DNA of 11,268 nt, taken from assembly GCA_964244695.1 (NCBI GenBank), contig CAXTJZ010000126.1, positions 1-11,268 of the forward strand, written 5' to 3'. Below, piece by piece: positions 1-6,920 of this stretch (its first letter is position 1; the number at the start of each line of letters is the position of its first letter). Made by a program: the position numbers and the translations under genes. Below the pieces are notes generated by a model, which did no database searches, was not told the origin of the DNA, and worked only from the letters and a program-made list of their open reading frames with translations. The stretch is from BOG-908 sp964244695. Its GTDB lineage: Bacteria; Pseudomonadota; Alphaproteobacteria; Acetobacterales; Acetobacteraceae.

Positions 1-809
1 CGGCTGGGTGTGGCTTCCATGGCCTCGGGTGCCGCCGGCTTCATGCGGCGTATGCGGCCCCAGGCGGCTTCCACATAGGCCGGATGGCGTTCGATGCCGA
101 CAAAGTGGCGGTGCAGGCGCTTGGCCACCGCGGCCGAAGTGCCGCTGCCGAGGAACGGGTCCAGGATCACGTCGCCGGACATGGTGCTGGCGAGCAGGAT
201 GCGGTGCAGCAGGGCTTCGGGTTTCTGCGTAGGATGTAGCTTGAGGCCGTGCGCGTTGCGCAGGCGCTCTTCGCCGGTGCAGAGCGGGATCAGCCAGTCG
301 CTACGCATCTGCAGGTCGTCGTTCAGCGCCTTCATCGCCGCATAGTTGAAGCGGTAGCGGCTGTCCTGCTGGCGGGCTGCCCAGATAAGCGTCTCGTGCG
401 CATTGGTGAAACGGCGGCCGCGGAAGTTCGGCATCGGGTTGGATTTGCGCCAGATCACGTCGTTGAGGATCCAGAAGCCGAGGTCCTGCAGGATGGCGCC
501 GATGCGGAAGATGTTGTGGTAGCTGCCGATGACCCAGAGCGTGCCGTCCTTGCGCAGCACGCGGCGCACTTCGGTGAGCCAGCCGCGGGTGAAGGCGTCG
601 TAGGCCGCGAAATCGGTGAACTGGTCCCAGTCGTCGTCCACGCCATCGACAAGACTGTCATCCGGCCGGCGCAGCTCGCCGCGCAACTGCAGATTGTAGG
701 GCGGATCGGCGAAGACGCAGTGGACCGACGCGGTGGGGAGCATGCGCATCATCTCCACACAGTCGCCGCGCAATATCTGGTCGAGGGGCAGGTCGCGGGA
801 GATGTCCAA
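1..809 (-). CDS. ccrM: CcrM-type DNA adenine methyltransferase, 3' end outside window
   Basis: This frame stays open from a TGA near 869 to the left edge, giving about 269 residues of a protein expected to be roughly 350-370 long. In CcrM-family enzymes the role is N6-adenine methylation of GANTC, linked to the cell cycle in Alphaproteobacteria. The sequence shows catalytic motif IV DPPYNLQL at residues 35-42, the CcrM-like stretch GSYHNIFRIGA near 95-105, HPTQKP at 192-197 and the SAM-binding motif DPFLGSGTS at 217-225. DPPY before FxGxG is the beta-class order. The start is a TTG at 809 giving DISRDLPLDQILRGDC; the first ATG lies after this conserved block, so I reject it. No strong ribosome binding site is visible (AAGG lies only 2 nt away). 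GANTC specificity is inferred from family resemblance. The C-terminal DNA-binding extension is not in view. Confidence 0.9.
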   Translation of the reverse strand, partial: MDISRDLPLDQILRGDCVEMMRMLPTASVHCVFADPPYNLQLRGELRRPDDSLVDGVDDDWDQFTDFAAYDAFTRGWLTEVRRVLRKDGTLWVIGSYHNIFRIGAILQDLGFWILNDVIWRKSNPMPNFRGRRFTNAHETLIWAARQQDSRYRFNYAAMKALNDDLQMRSDWLIPLCTGEERLRNAHGLKLHPTQKPEALLHRILLASTMSGDVILDPFLGSGTSAAVAKRLHRHFVGIERHPAYVEAAWGRIRRMKPAAPEAMEATPS

Positions 810-907
810 AGCCTTGGGGTGGTTCCGTAAGGAAGGCCGGACAGTGAAGATCGCCCCGCATCCGCGTCAACCGCGTGTGCGCCTGGTGTGGCCCGAGGGA
901 CGTGCGT
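810..907. other. Short intergenic region upstream of the methyltransferase
   Basis: This spacer separates the end of the small phage-type gene from the TTG start of the methyltransferase. Read leftward it contains a TTGACG near 870-865, which could serve as a -35 box, but I see no good -10 element at 16-18 nt and no GANTC site. The ATG-started frame that runs through it is an out-of-frame shadow of the methyltransferase. Confidence 0.4.
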
Positions 908-1141
908 TCACATCATTGGCGCCGTGCGTACGCCGTTTGTGTCGGCAAGGACGCAGAACATCCGGCCGCCGTCACGGGCGGAGACCATGAGCATGTCGCC
1001 GCCGGCAAGCATGTCACCCGCGTCGTCGAAGAAGCCGGGCGCCGCGACGCAGGACTGGTCGTCCGCGCCGGTCTTGTAGAGCCAGAGAGTGAAGCCGTTG
1101 GCGTAGGCGAGGACGGAGAGGTTGCGCAGCGAGAAAGCCAT
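908..1141 (-). CDS. Small phage-type protein of unknown function
   Basis: A 77-residue protein beginning MAFSLRNLSVLAYANGFTLW. The motif LAYANGFTLWLYKT, followed by GFFDDAGDMLAGGDMLMV, resembles short proteins that I recall near tail or structural genes of alphaproteobacterial prophages; their function is unknown. The ATG at 1141 is preceded by AAGGA at about 8 nt. A longer frame starting with GTG at 1234 would have to translate through a GC-rich hairpin and a proline-alanine stretch, so I reject it. There is no signal peptide or membrane segment. The gene has no phage neighbours: the methyltransferase lies downstream and the S24 regulator is divergent upstream. It is therefore either an orphan relic or a domesticated gene. 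Confidence 0.7.
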   Translation of the reverse strand: MAFSLRNLSVLAYANGFTLWLYKTGADDQSCVAAPGFFDDAGDMLAGGDMLMVSARDGGRMFCVLADTNGVRTAPMM

Positions 1142-1159
1142 CGGGCGATCCTTTTTAGA

Positions 1160-1192
1160 AACAAAAATAGCCGCCCCCTGTGCGGGAGCGGC
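1160..1192 (-). terminator. GC hairpin plus T-run in the leader of the small phage-type gene
   Basis: A stem spans 1170-1192: GCCGC/GCGGC, one C-A mismatch, then CCC/GGG, with a 5-nt loop. On the minus strand it is followed directly by TATTTTTGTTT, the form of an intrinsic terminator. It lies just upstream of the ribosome binding site of the 908-1141 gene. It could end leftward transcripts or attenuate that gene. Confidence 0.6.
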
Positions 1193-1232
1193 GGTGCTGG
1201 GATGAGGTGTGGGGCTGTTTGTCATAGGCGAC

Positions 1233-1261
1233 ACGTAATGGAGTCATTTGCACAGCGTCAA
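1233..1261 (-). promoter_or_regulatory. Possible leftward promoter with a GANTC site in the spacer
   Basis: On the minus strand TTGACG (1261-1256) matches the -35 consensus at five of six positions. A poor -10 candidate, TTACGT (1238-1233), follows at 17 nt. A GAGTC at 1241-1245, the recognition pattern of CcrM methyltransferases, lies inside the spacer. This would drive the 908-1141 gene through the hairpin leader. Confidence 0.3.
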
Positions 1262-1421
1262 GGATTGTTTTCCTATGTTTGAAAGCTGTATTTGGGTGGA
1301 GGGATGCCTTTTCCTTGGCCACAGTGGCTGGTTCAGCCAGGGCAGAACAGAGGTGGGACCAACCTTGGCGTGCATGGAACATAACACGAACAACCTACGG
1401 CGATCATCACACCATGGCAAC

Positions 1422-1452
1422 CCTTGTTAGCGGTTTTCCGCTTGTTACAAGG
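1422..1452. promoter_or_regulatory. Nested palindromes, likely operator of the S24 regulator
   Basis: AGCGG-TTTT-CCGCT (1429-1442) is a perfect inverted repeat. It is nested inside outer arms CCTTGT (1422-1427) and ACAAGG (1447-1452). CTTGTTACAAG (1441-1451) is itself a perfect odd palindrome. CTTGTTA occurs twice, at 1423 and 1441, 18 nt apart. The right half overlaps the -35 box of the regulator promoter, a position suited to autorepression. The identity of the bound protein is inferred. Confidence 0.5.
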
Positions 1453-1478
1453 ATTATTTTCCAGCATAACCGCTTGCA
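1442..1478 (+). promoter_or_regulatory. Promoter of the S24 regulator, probably giving a leaderless mRNA
   Basis: TTGTTA (1442-1447) and CATAAC (1465-1470) are separated by exactly 17 nt; each matches sigma-70 consensus at four of six positions. Transcription would begin about 7-9 nt downstream, at or next to the ATG at 1479. No Shine-Dalgarno sequence lies before that ATG, which agrees with a leaderless transcript. Confidence 0.55.
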
Positions 1479-2120
1479 ATGAAGCATGAGGATATCTGGC
1501 GCGCGCTGGACACACTTGCTGCCGAGAACGGCCTGTCAGCATCCGCCCTGGCGCGCCGGGCGGGACTGGATCCCACGACCTTCAACCTGTCGAAACGCAG
1601 AATGCCGGACGGACGGGCACGCTGGCCGGGGACGGAGAGCCTGGCAAAGGTGCTGGAGGCCACGGGCGCGAGTTTGGAGGTGTTCTCTCACTTGGTGGCC
1701 GGCGAGCGCGCGATCGCGTCAGGGCGCAGCGGGCCGCGGCGCATCCCGCTGATCGGGATGGCGCAGGCCGGCGGAGACGGATTTTTCGATGACGGCGGCT
1801 TCCCGGTGGGCGGCAGCTGGGACGAGGTGAGCATACCGGAGGTGGGCGACCCGCACGCCTACGCGCTGGAGATTTCCGGCGACTCGATGGAACCGGTATT
1901 CCGCGACGGGGACATGGTGGTAGTCTCGCCATCGGCGCCGATACGCAGGGGCGACCGAGTGGTAGTGCGCACGACGCGCGGCGAAGCAATGGCCAAGCAG
2001 CTGGTGCGGCAATCGGCACGGCGTATCGAGCTGCGTAGCCTGAACCCAGAGCATCCGGACTACTCGTTTGACTTGCGGGAGGTTGCCTGGATGCATCGGA
2101 TCGTCTGGGCTAGCCAGTAA
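1479..2120 (+). CDS. LexA/CI-like transcriptional regulator with S24 peptidase domain
   Basis: A 213-residue two-domain regulator. Residues about 1-72 form an HTH domain (LSASALARRAGLDPTTFN, then WPGTESLAKVLEATGASLE). After a linker come a likely Ala-Gly self-cleavage site at A97-G98 (GMAQAGGDG) and an S24 fold with the Ser-Lys pair: S136 in SGDSMEP and K173 in EAMAKQL. Proteins of this layout occur as chromosomal genes in many Alphaproteobacteria, so I do not treat it as the repressor of the nearby prophage, though that remains possible. LexA and CI relatives dimerise on palindromic operators and cleave themselves when bound to RecA-ssDNA; whether this one does so is unknown. The upstream palindromes overlap its own promoter, suggesting autoregulation. 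Length and catalytic residues look intact. Confidence 0.88.
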   Translation: MKHEDIWRALDTLAAENGLSASALARRAGLDPTTFNLSKRRMPDGRARWPGTESLAKVLEATGASLEVFSHLVAGERAIASGRSGPRRIPLIGMAQAGGDGFFDDGGFPVGGSWDEVSIPEVGDPHAYALEISGDSMEPVFRDGDMVVVSPSAPIRRGDRVVVRTTRGEAMAKQLVRQSARRIELRSLNPEHPDYSFDLREVAWMHRIVWASQ

Positions 2121-2155
2121 AAGAGGCAAGCAGCTCTTCTTTAAATTGAACAAAA

Positions 2156-2206
2156 CTTTCCGCCCTGTCGGGTCCAAGCCGGATGGAACGCCGACAGGGC
2201 GTAAAG
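2156..2206. terminator. Strong hairpin between convergent genes
   Basis: CGCCCTGTCGG (2161-2171) pairs perfectly with CCGACAGGGCG (2191-2201) across a 19-nt loop. After one mismatch, CTTT (2156-2159) pairs with AAAG (2203-2206). The S24 gene reads in from the left and the MFS gene from the right. The minus-strand exit is T-rich (GAAAGTTTTGTT); the plus-strand exit is less so. A shared two-way terminator is the simplest reading. Confidence 0.65.
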
Positions 2207-2248
2207 GTCCGTTGCTTCCTTTCAGAAAAGAAGGCCTTACTTGGACCG

Positions 2249-3472
2249 CTAATTCGCACGCGCTTCGACCGTGCCGAACGCACCCATGCGCACGTCCTTA
2301 GCCTCGCGGCCGACCAGCATCAGCGAGATGATTAGCACCGCAGCGGACCCGGCAACGCCCACTAGCGCCCAGCGGTAGTCGTGGCCCATCGCATCGGCAA
2401 TGCCGCTCTGCAGCGGCAAATTGAGGGCAGCAAGGAAATTGCCAAGCTGGTAGGTGAGCCCGGGAAAGGTGCCGCGTATGGACGCCGGCGATATCTCGTT
2501 GAGATAGACTGGGATGACGCCCCATGCGCCCTGCACACAGACCTGCATGAGAAACGCGCCAAGCGCGATCCAGACAGGCGTGACGGAAAACGCCCAAAGC
2601 GGCAGCATGGGCAAAGATAGCGCCGCGGCCAAGCCTATGGCGCGGCGTCGGCCGATGCGTTGTGAGAGCGTGCCGAACGCGATCCCGCCCACCATGGCGC
2701 CGATGTTGTAGATGACCACGATCGCCGTGAGGCTTGGCCCCACGATGTGGTGTTGCCGCTGCAAGTAGCGCGGATAGATGTCCTGCGTGCCATGGCTGAA
2801 GAAATTGAAACACGCCATCAGGCAGGCGGCATAGATGGTCAGCGGCAGATACCTGCGCACGACGCTTGCCAGGCTCTGCTGTGGCCCGGACCGCGCACGC
2901 TCCGTCCAGTCCGGGCTTTCCGGTACGTTGTTGCGTATGTAGAGCACCAGCAGCGCGGGTATCGCGCCGGCCATAAACATGCCGCGCCAGTGCAGCCACG
3001 GGTAGGCGAGATAGAGGAGAGAAGCGAGTAAGTATCCGCTAGGGTAGCCAGCCTGCAGCAACCCGCTCACAGGCCCGCGCCAGGACGCGGGGATGCTTTC
3101 CATGGTGAGCGACGCGCCGACGCCCCACTCGCCGCCCATGGCCAGGCCAAACAATGCGCGCACAATGAAGAACACCGTGGCGTTCGGTGCCAAGCCTGTG
3201 CAGAAGCCCAGGACAGAAAAGCCCAGTATGCTGGCCATCAACGCCGGGCGGCGGCCAAACCGGTCAGCCAGGCGGCCGAAGAAGTAGGCGCCGAGCGCGC
3301 GGGTGGCGAGGGTGAGTGTTACGGCGAAGGTGACCGAGGTCTCGCCGATGCCGAATTCCCGAGCCACATCGCCGAAGACGAAGACCATGATGAAGAAGTC
3401 GAACGCATCAAGCGTCCAGCCTAGATAGCAGGCCGCCACCACGTGTTTTTGCTGCTGTGCCGCGCCTGCCAT
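2249..3472 (-). CDS. MFS transporter, sialate/lactate (SHS-like) carboxylate type
   Basis: A 407-residue inner-membrane protein with about 12 hydrophobic segments in two halves. The first segment carries GWTLDAFDFFIMVFVFGD, typical of the sialate:H+ symporter group (NanT, JEN1 and lactate permease relatives). The MFS loop motif GRLADRFGRRP follows segment 2, and the second half has the matching GTLSQRIGRRR. EWGVGASLTMESIP and a charged central loop (PESPDWTERARS) also fit. It probably brings in a small carboxylate with a proton; the substrate cannot be read from sequence. I chose the ATG at 3472 because AAAGGGGGGT lies about 6 nt upstream; a longer frame from 3517 has no ribosome binding site. 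It converges on the S24 gene and borders the prophage remnant. It looks intact. Confidence 0.88.
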   Translation of the reverse strand: MAGAAQQQKHVVAACYLGWTLDAFDFFIMVFVFGDVAREFGIGETSVTFAVTLTLATRALGAYFFGRLADRFGRRPALMASILGFSVLGFCTGLAPNATVFFIVRALFGLAMGGEWGVGASLTMESIPASWRGPVSGLLQAGYPSGYLLASLLYLAYPWLHWRGMFMAGAIPALLVLYIRNNVPESPDWTERARSGPQQSLASVVRRYLPLTIYAACLMACFNFFSHGTQDIYPRYLQRQHHIVGPSLTAIVVIYNIGAMVGGIAFGTLSQRIGRRRAIGLAAALSLPMLPLWAFSVTPVWIALGAFLMQVCVQGAWGVIPVYLNEISPASIRGTFPGLTYQLGNFLAALNLPLQSGIADAMGHDYRWALVGVAGSAAVLIISLMLVGREAKDVRMGAFGTVEARAN

Positions 3473-3549
3473 GACGCTACCCCCCTTTGCTTGGGGAGGA
3501 GCGTCACGCGCCGTCATCGCGGCGTCAACAGGGCGATACGGGCCACCTG

Positions 3550-3867
3550 TTACGGCGTGACGTGAGCCGAGGCTTCGTACGCCACGAATGCCGAGATGGC
3601 TGCGTTCGCCAACGCCTCGTCCGAGGAACTGCTGGAGGCTTCCCAGGATGCAACCGCAGCCTGGGCGGTCGCCATAAGATGCGTCAGGTCGGCCACGATC
3701 TTCGGGTCGGCGCTGGGTCGCGCTGCGTAGGCGTTCTCCAACGCCACAGCCACCTCCAGACCAGCATTGAGGTCAGTGGTGATTTCCGGCCTGGTCGCCG
3801 TGCACGCCGACAAAGATACGACGGCAAGCATCCCGGCCATGCAGGCGATGCTGGTAGGGTTTTTCAT
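3550..3867 (-). CDS. Small prophage-borne lipoprotein
   Basis: A 105-residue predicted lipoprotein. A short basic start (MKNP) is followed by a hydrophobic stretch and the lipobox L19-S-A-C22, so signal peptidase II would leave lipidated C22. The mature part is alanine-rich and probably helical, with no motif I recognise. Its ATG overlaps the stop of the holin-like gene in an ATGA arrangement, with AAGGA inside the upstream gene, so the two are translationally coupled. A small lipoprotein directly after a holin-like gene suggests an outer-membrane lysis accessory such as a spanin subunit, but it is longer and less proline-rich than Rz1, so that role is only inferred. Confidence 0.72.
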   Translation of the reverse strand: MKNPTSIACMAGMLAVVSLSACTATRPEITTDLNAGLEVAVALENAYAARPSADPKIVADLTHLMATAQAAVASWEASSSSSDEALANAAISAFVAYEASAHVTP

Positions 3868-4103
3868 TGCGCCGCTTCCTTCTTGCTGGCGAGTTTCGTT
3901 ATGACTTCGCTCGCGAGCTGCTGTGCCTGTTCATGGGCTGCCGTGTTGTCAGGCAGCAGCATCGAGACGGCGCTGCCTACGAGGATCGGCACAGCCTGTA
4001 CCCAGCCAATCTGATTCATCAGCAGTGCGCTGACTGTGGCGATCAGTGCCGAAATTCCGGCAACCGTCGTCGGCTGCCGCAACCATGTGCGCAGGTCTTC
4101 CAT
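3864..4103 (-). CDS. Holin-like small membrane protein
   Basis: A 79-residue protein with two likely membrane segments (about residues 13-28 and 33-50). A polar tail follows, rich in Ala, Glu and Lys. Size, topology and position at the end of a phage operon fit a class II holin or a related phage membrane protein; holins make the inner-membrane lesion that starts lysis. GGAGGG lies 3-4 nt before the ATG. The next gene, a lipoprotein, overlaps by 4 nt. No endolysin gene is visible nearby, so either it has been lost or lysis is not the function. I cannot name a specific family. Confidence 0.6.
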   Translation of the reverse strand: MEDLRTWLRQPTTVAGISALIATVSALLMNQIGWVQAVPILVGSAVSMLLPDNTAAHEQAQQLASEVITKLASKKEAAQ

Positions 4104-4143
4104 TTTCCCTCCAATGTCGGTCTGTATTGAGAAACCAGTCGCT

Positions 4144-4674
4144 TCAGGGCGCCTGGAACATGGCCGGCGTGATCAGCCCGGCATTCACTGCAGCCTGGTG
4201 CAAAGCCGCCGCCGGATGAACACCGTCAACGCTGGCCTGCCCCAAATCCACACGCCATTTTCCAGATCCACCCTGGTCCGCAAATATCTTGTCTGGATCA
4301 ATCAGACCGTTGCATCCCAGGACACTGGCGTGTTGCCGCAAGTAGGTGTTGTAGGATTGTCGATACGCTTCTGCCGATGAGGCGGACGCAGTGCCAGAGC
4401 CGAAGCTGAGTTTTGTCGCAGCTGGCAACGCTGCCGTGAGAGGCGCTGAGAGCGTGATAGCGTTGGCGCCGAGCGCACTGATCACGCTTCCCGCCGCAAT
4501 GCCCACGCCGGAGACGGCCTGCCCCACCGCGAGATTAGCCAGGCTTGCCATAGGCACGGACAGGCTGCCGATGCTCGCCGCAGCACTGCCCGTATTGGCC
4601 ACCGCAACAGTCCAGCTTTGATTGGCCAAGCTCGCCCAGCCGTCGTTGCTTTGCGTCGTGGGCGGTATCGTATT
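4144..4674 (-). pseudogene. 3' fragment of a phage tail gene with an SGNH-hydrolase-like end
   Basis: The open frame runs from just after a TGA at 4675-4677 to the stop at 4144. It can be read from a TTG at 4629 (161 residues), but no ribosome binding site precedes it and recognisable protein starts upstream (NDGWASLANQSWTVAVANTG). The first part resembles a beta-rich insertion found in repetitive tail proteins (VGQAVSGVGIAAGS, ITLSAPLTAALP). The end has VDGVHP (D135 and H138 counted from the TTG), the Asp-His block V of SGNH/GDSL hydrolases, which often sit on phage tail proteins as depolymerases or esterases. The N-terminal GDSL block is missing. It lies directly against the truncated portal gene in another frame, so I call it a deletion remnant. 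The SGNH assignment rests on a short motif. Confidence 0.6.
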
Positions 4675-5467
4675 TCAGCCCGCGCCCCGCTTGACTCAAC
4701 TGGTAATCAATCTCGATGCTGGTATCGATGGCTGCACGAAACGTGCACTGCCCGTCCACCCCCGCGCCACCCGGCAAATTTTTTACCCAAACGAGCGGCA
4801 CAAAGCCCAAACCATGCCGCACTGTACGCTCAGCATCCTCGATAGGCGGCCCCGCGCTTCCCACCGCAAGCGGCTCATACCAACGCTCGAACTCCTTGTC
4901 CCAGACGCGCTGAAACCAGTAAGCGGCGCCAACGTCCGCCACCATATAGCCCTGCGCCGCCAAACTGGCGCCCGCAACCTTGTAGCGCTCGACCACCCGG
5001 CAGAGCGTGTCAGGCGCATCAGTCGCCCATTGCGGCCACAAATGCGGCGTGTCCAGCACATCGACAAACACCCGACCGCGCAGCACGCGCAGCAGCAACG
5101 CCACAGACCCGATAGAGCCGCGAAGCCCAGCTTCAACCATTATGGAATTCAGCCGCACGTCGCGCGCCACTGCAGTCAAGGCGTCCCGCACCACAGGATC
5201 AGGTGAATCAAAAGCCGGGAAATGCCCCTCGCTGAACAAGAGAGCCACGCTGTCTTCCACCACCAGACGTGCCAACCCGTAACGAACCGAGGGCCGCCTC
5301 TGCCGCAGCGGAATATACTCCCCCGCCGCGGTACGCTCCTCGTGGAATTCATAAGGCAGAACGTCATAGAAACTGCCGTCAAGCAGCTTCTGATAGATCG
5401 AGAGCTGCCGAGTACGCTCGGAATACTCGGCGTCGTCAGGCAGCAGATCGCAAATCGTACGGTACAA
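4535..5467 (-). pseudogene. Phage portal protein, truncated by a deletion
   Basis: The portal protein forms the 12-fold ring through which DNA enters the capsid. This frame encodes 310 residues, but only the first 267 or so read as portal: an N-terminal clamp-like region (LPYEFHEERTAAGEYIPLRQ), LARLVVEDSVALLFSEGHFP, a central region with WVKNLPGG, then IEIDYQLSQAGRGLKYD. After Asp267 the frame turns into cysteine- and glutamine-rich nonsense that overlaps the tail-gene fragment in another frame. Portals of this kind are usually about 450-500 residues, so the C-terminal 40% is gone. The start is a TTG at 5467 with a GGGGGT ribosome binding site 5 nt upstream and an in-frame TAG just before it, so no earlier start is possible. 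It lies 61 nt downstream of the large terminase, the usual phage order. Confidence 0.82.
4655..4677. other. Probable deletion junction between portal and tail-gene remnants
   Basis: Leftward, the portal frame is meaningful up to codons GLKYD (ending at 4667). The tail-gene frame is open from 4674 and meaningful from about NDGW. The breakpoint must lie in this interval. The genes that normally sit between portal and distal tail proteins (protease, capsid, connectors, tape measure, baseplate) are absent. Confidence 0.6.
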
Positions 5468-5528
5468 TCGCTACCCCCAAGAAAAAGTCAGCAGAGCAAA
5501 ACAGCCAAATTATCGCAGATCAGCCCGT

Positions 5529-6920
5529 TTAGCGCGACGAGAACGACGATCTCATAAACCGCGCCGGCGCACTCGCGTTCAGCAACATGGTGAACGCCCG
5601 TGCAAGGGCGTCTACTTGATCGTCCTTCTTTCCATGAGGAAAGTTCGCCAGCTCATCCAGAAACACCGTGTTCCAAGCCGCCCGCCGCATCGCCAAGGCA
5701 CCGTTCGAAACCTGGGACGCGACGGGCACCGCCCGCAACTCCTTGGCTCCTGTTTCAGGAGAAGCCACAACACGAAACCCCGCCAGAACCTGCGTCAGGA
5801 ACATGATCTGGCTCTTGCCCGCCTGCCCAGGATCCTGCGGCAACCCGATAGCGACAGCACTCCCGTCCGCCACCGCCACGGCCCTGATACGGTCTGCCAC
5901 ATCGGCGGAGACCGCACGGAACCGCACCACGTCGTCGATGAACACGCCGCCCGATGCGTCGCGAACCAGCTTTACCCCAACGGTCCAATCCGGATCGCCT
6001 GACCCATCCGCCGTACCGGCAAGATCCCAGCCACGTACAGCCACACCCTCCGGCACCGCATCCACCAGGCGCATCGCACGCGCATTGAACAACGTGCCGC
6101 TCGCCAGCATAGGTGCCTGCTGAAACAGCGCGGCGAAATGCCGTTCGCCCAACAACGCCCGCTTCTCCTCGATCGCCGCGCGATTTTCCCACGCCGGCCA
6201 CAACGCCGCGCCCGTCAAACGGCCCATCGGATCGCCAGGCTCAGCCAAAGCCGGCAGACGCAGAACCGTCCACCCGCCTGTTTCAATCAGCCGTCCCGCC
6301 AAGTCATCCGAGTGCCAGCGCGTCATTACCAGCACCATCCGCCCGCGCGGCTTCATCCGCGTCACCAACTCGGAACGAAACCATTCCCAGAGATGCTCGC
6401 GCGCGGAAAAACTCTCCGCGTCAGCAAAACTCTTGATAGGATCGTCAATCACGGCCAAATCAGCACGGCGCCCCGTCACCGCCCCATGCACGCCGATGCC
6501 AAAGAACTCGCCACCTTGCTCGGTGCCGAAGCGCGCGGCGGCCCGCGCATCTTGCCTGACACGAACGTCGATACAGTCCTTATGCTCGTCCAGCAACCCG
6601 CGCACGCTGCGCCCGAAATGCTCGGCCAGGCGCGCCGTATGACAGGCCATGATCACGGAATGCTGCTGGTTGCGCATCAGCCACCAAGCCGGAAAGATCT
6701 TGCTGGCATAAGTACTTTTAGCCGACCCGGGCGGCAGCAGCAGCATCAGCTGCCGTATCTTCCCACGCTCCACTTCTTCCAGCATCGCAATCATGCGGCG
6801 ATGATGTTCAGCCGGAAACTGGCCAGACCCCCGCACCGCCACTTGAGCCCAGCTCTGAAGGCTCCCCAGCACCTTCCTCTTCAGCAGGGGCACAGGCGAA
6901 GGCGGCCGCGCAGAGGTCAT
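5529..6920 (-). CDS. terL: Phage terminase large subunit (packaging ATPase and nuclease)
   Basis: A 463-residue protein that appears complete. The N-terminal ATPase has Walker A PPGSAKST at residues 63-70, a Walker B core VIDD at 157-160 (with the catalytic acid following hydrophobic residues), and the coupling-type stretch LVMTRWHSDDLAG. The C-terminal RNase H-like nuclease has acidic positions in GWDLAG (near 288), the DPGQAGK block, and KKDDQVDALARAF near the end. It would cut concatemeric phage DNA and pump it through the portal. The ATG at 6920 lies within the upstream small-terminase frame (113-nt overlap), with only a weak AGG before it. The portal fragment follows by 61 nt. Unlike the portal it shows no damage. 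Confidence 0.93.
   Translation of the reverse strand: MTSARPPSPVPLLKRKVLGSLQSWAQVAVRGSGQFPAEHHRRMIAMLEEVERGKIRQLMLLLPPGSAKSTYASKIFPAWWLMRNQQHSVIMACHTARLAEHFGRSVRGLLDEHKDCIDVRVRQDARAAARFGTEQGGEFFGIGVHGAVTGRRADLAVIDDPIKSFADAESFSAREHLWEWFRSELVTRMKPRGRMVLVMTRWHSDDLAGRLIETGGWTVLRLPALAEPGDPMGRLTGAALWPAWENRAAIEEKRALLGERHFAALFQQAPMLASGTLFNARAMRLVDAVPEGVAVRGWDLAGTADGSGDPDWTVGVKLVRDASGGVFIDDVVRFRAVSADVADRIRAVAVADGSAVAIGLPQDPGQAGKSQIMFLTQVLAGFRVVASPETGAKELRAVPVASQVSNGALAMRRAAWNTVFLDELANFPHGKKDDQVDALARAFTMLLNASAPARFMRSSFSSR

Larger units (their letters stand above)
1142..1478. other. Gene-poor control region with hairpins and palindromes
   Basis: No convincing gene lies in these roughly 340 bases. Frames here are short, compositionally odd and lack credible ribosome binding sites. 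The region holds the terminator-like hairpin at 1160-1192, a possible leftward promoter, two overlapping small hairpins at 1318-1339, a second weak leftward promoter (TTGCCA 1420-1415, TAGGTT 1397-1392, 17-nt spacer), and the operator and promoter cluster of the S24 regulator at 1422-1478. It is more AT-rich than the flanking genes, as expected for regulatory DNA. Confidence 0.6.

Noticed and set aside
249..830. Plus-strand frame of 193 codons
   Set aside because: It is antisense to the methyltransferase, whose motifs DPPY and FLGSGT are clear on the other strand.
1304..1381. Tiny plus-strand frame starting MPFPWPQWLVQPG
   Set aside because: GGAGGG touches the ATG with no spacing, the peptide is about 26 residues of low-complexity character, and it overlaps the small hairpins.
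4622..5206. Plus-strand frame of 194 codons
   Set aside because: Antisense to the portal gene; no ribosome binding site and no recognisable motif.
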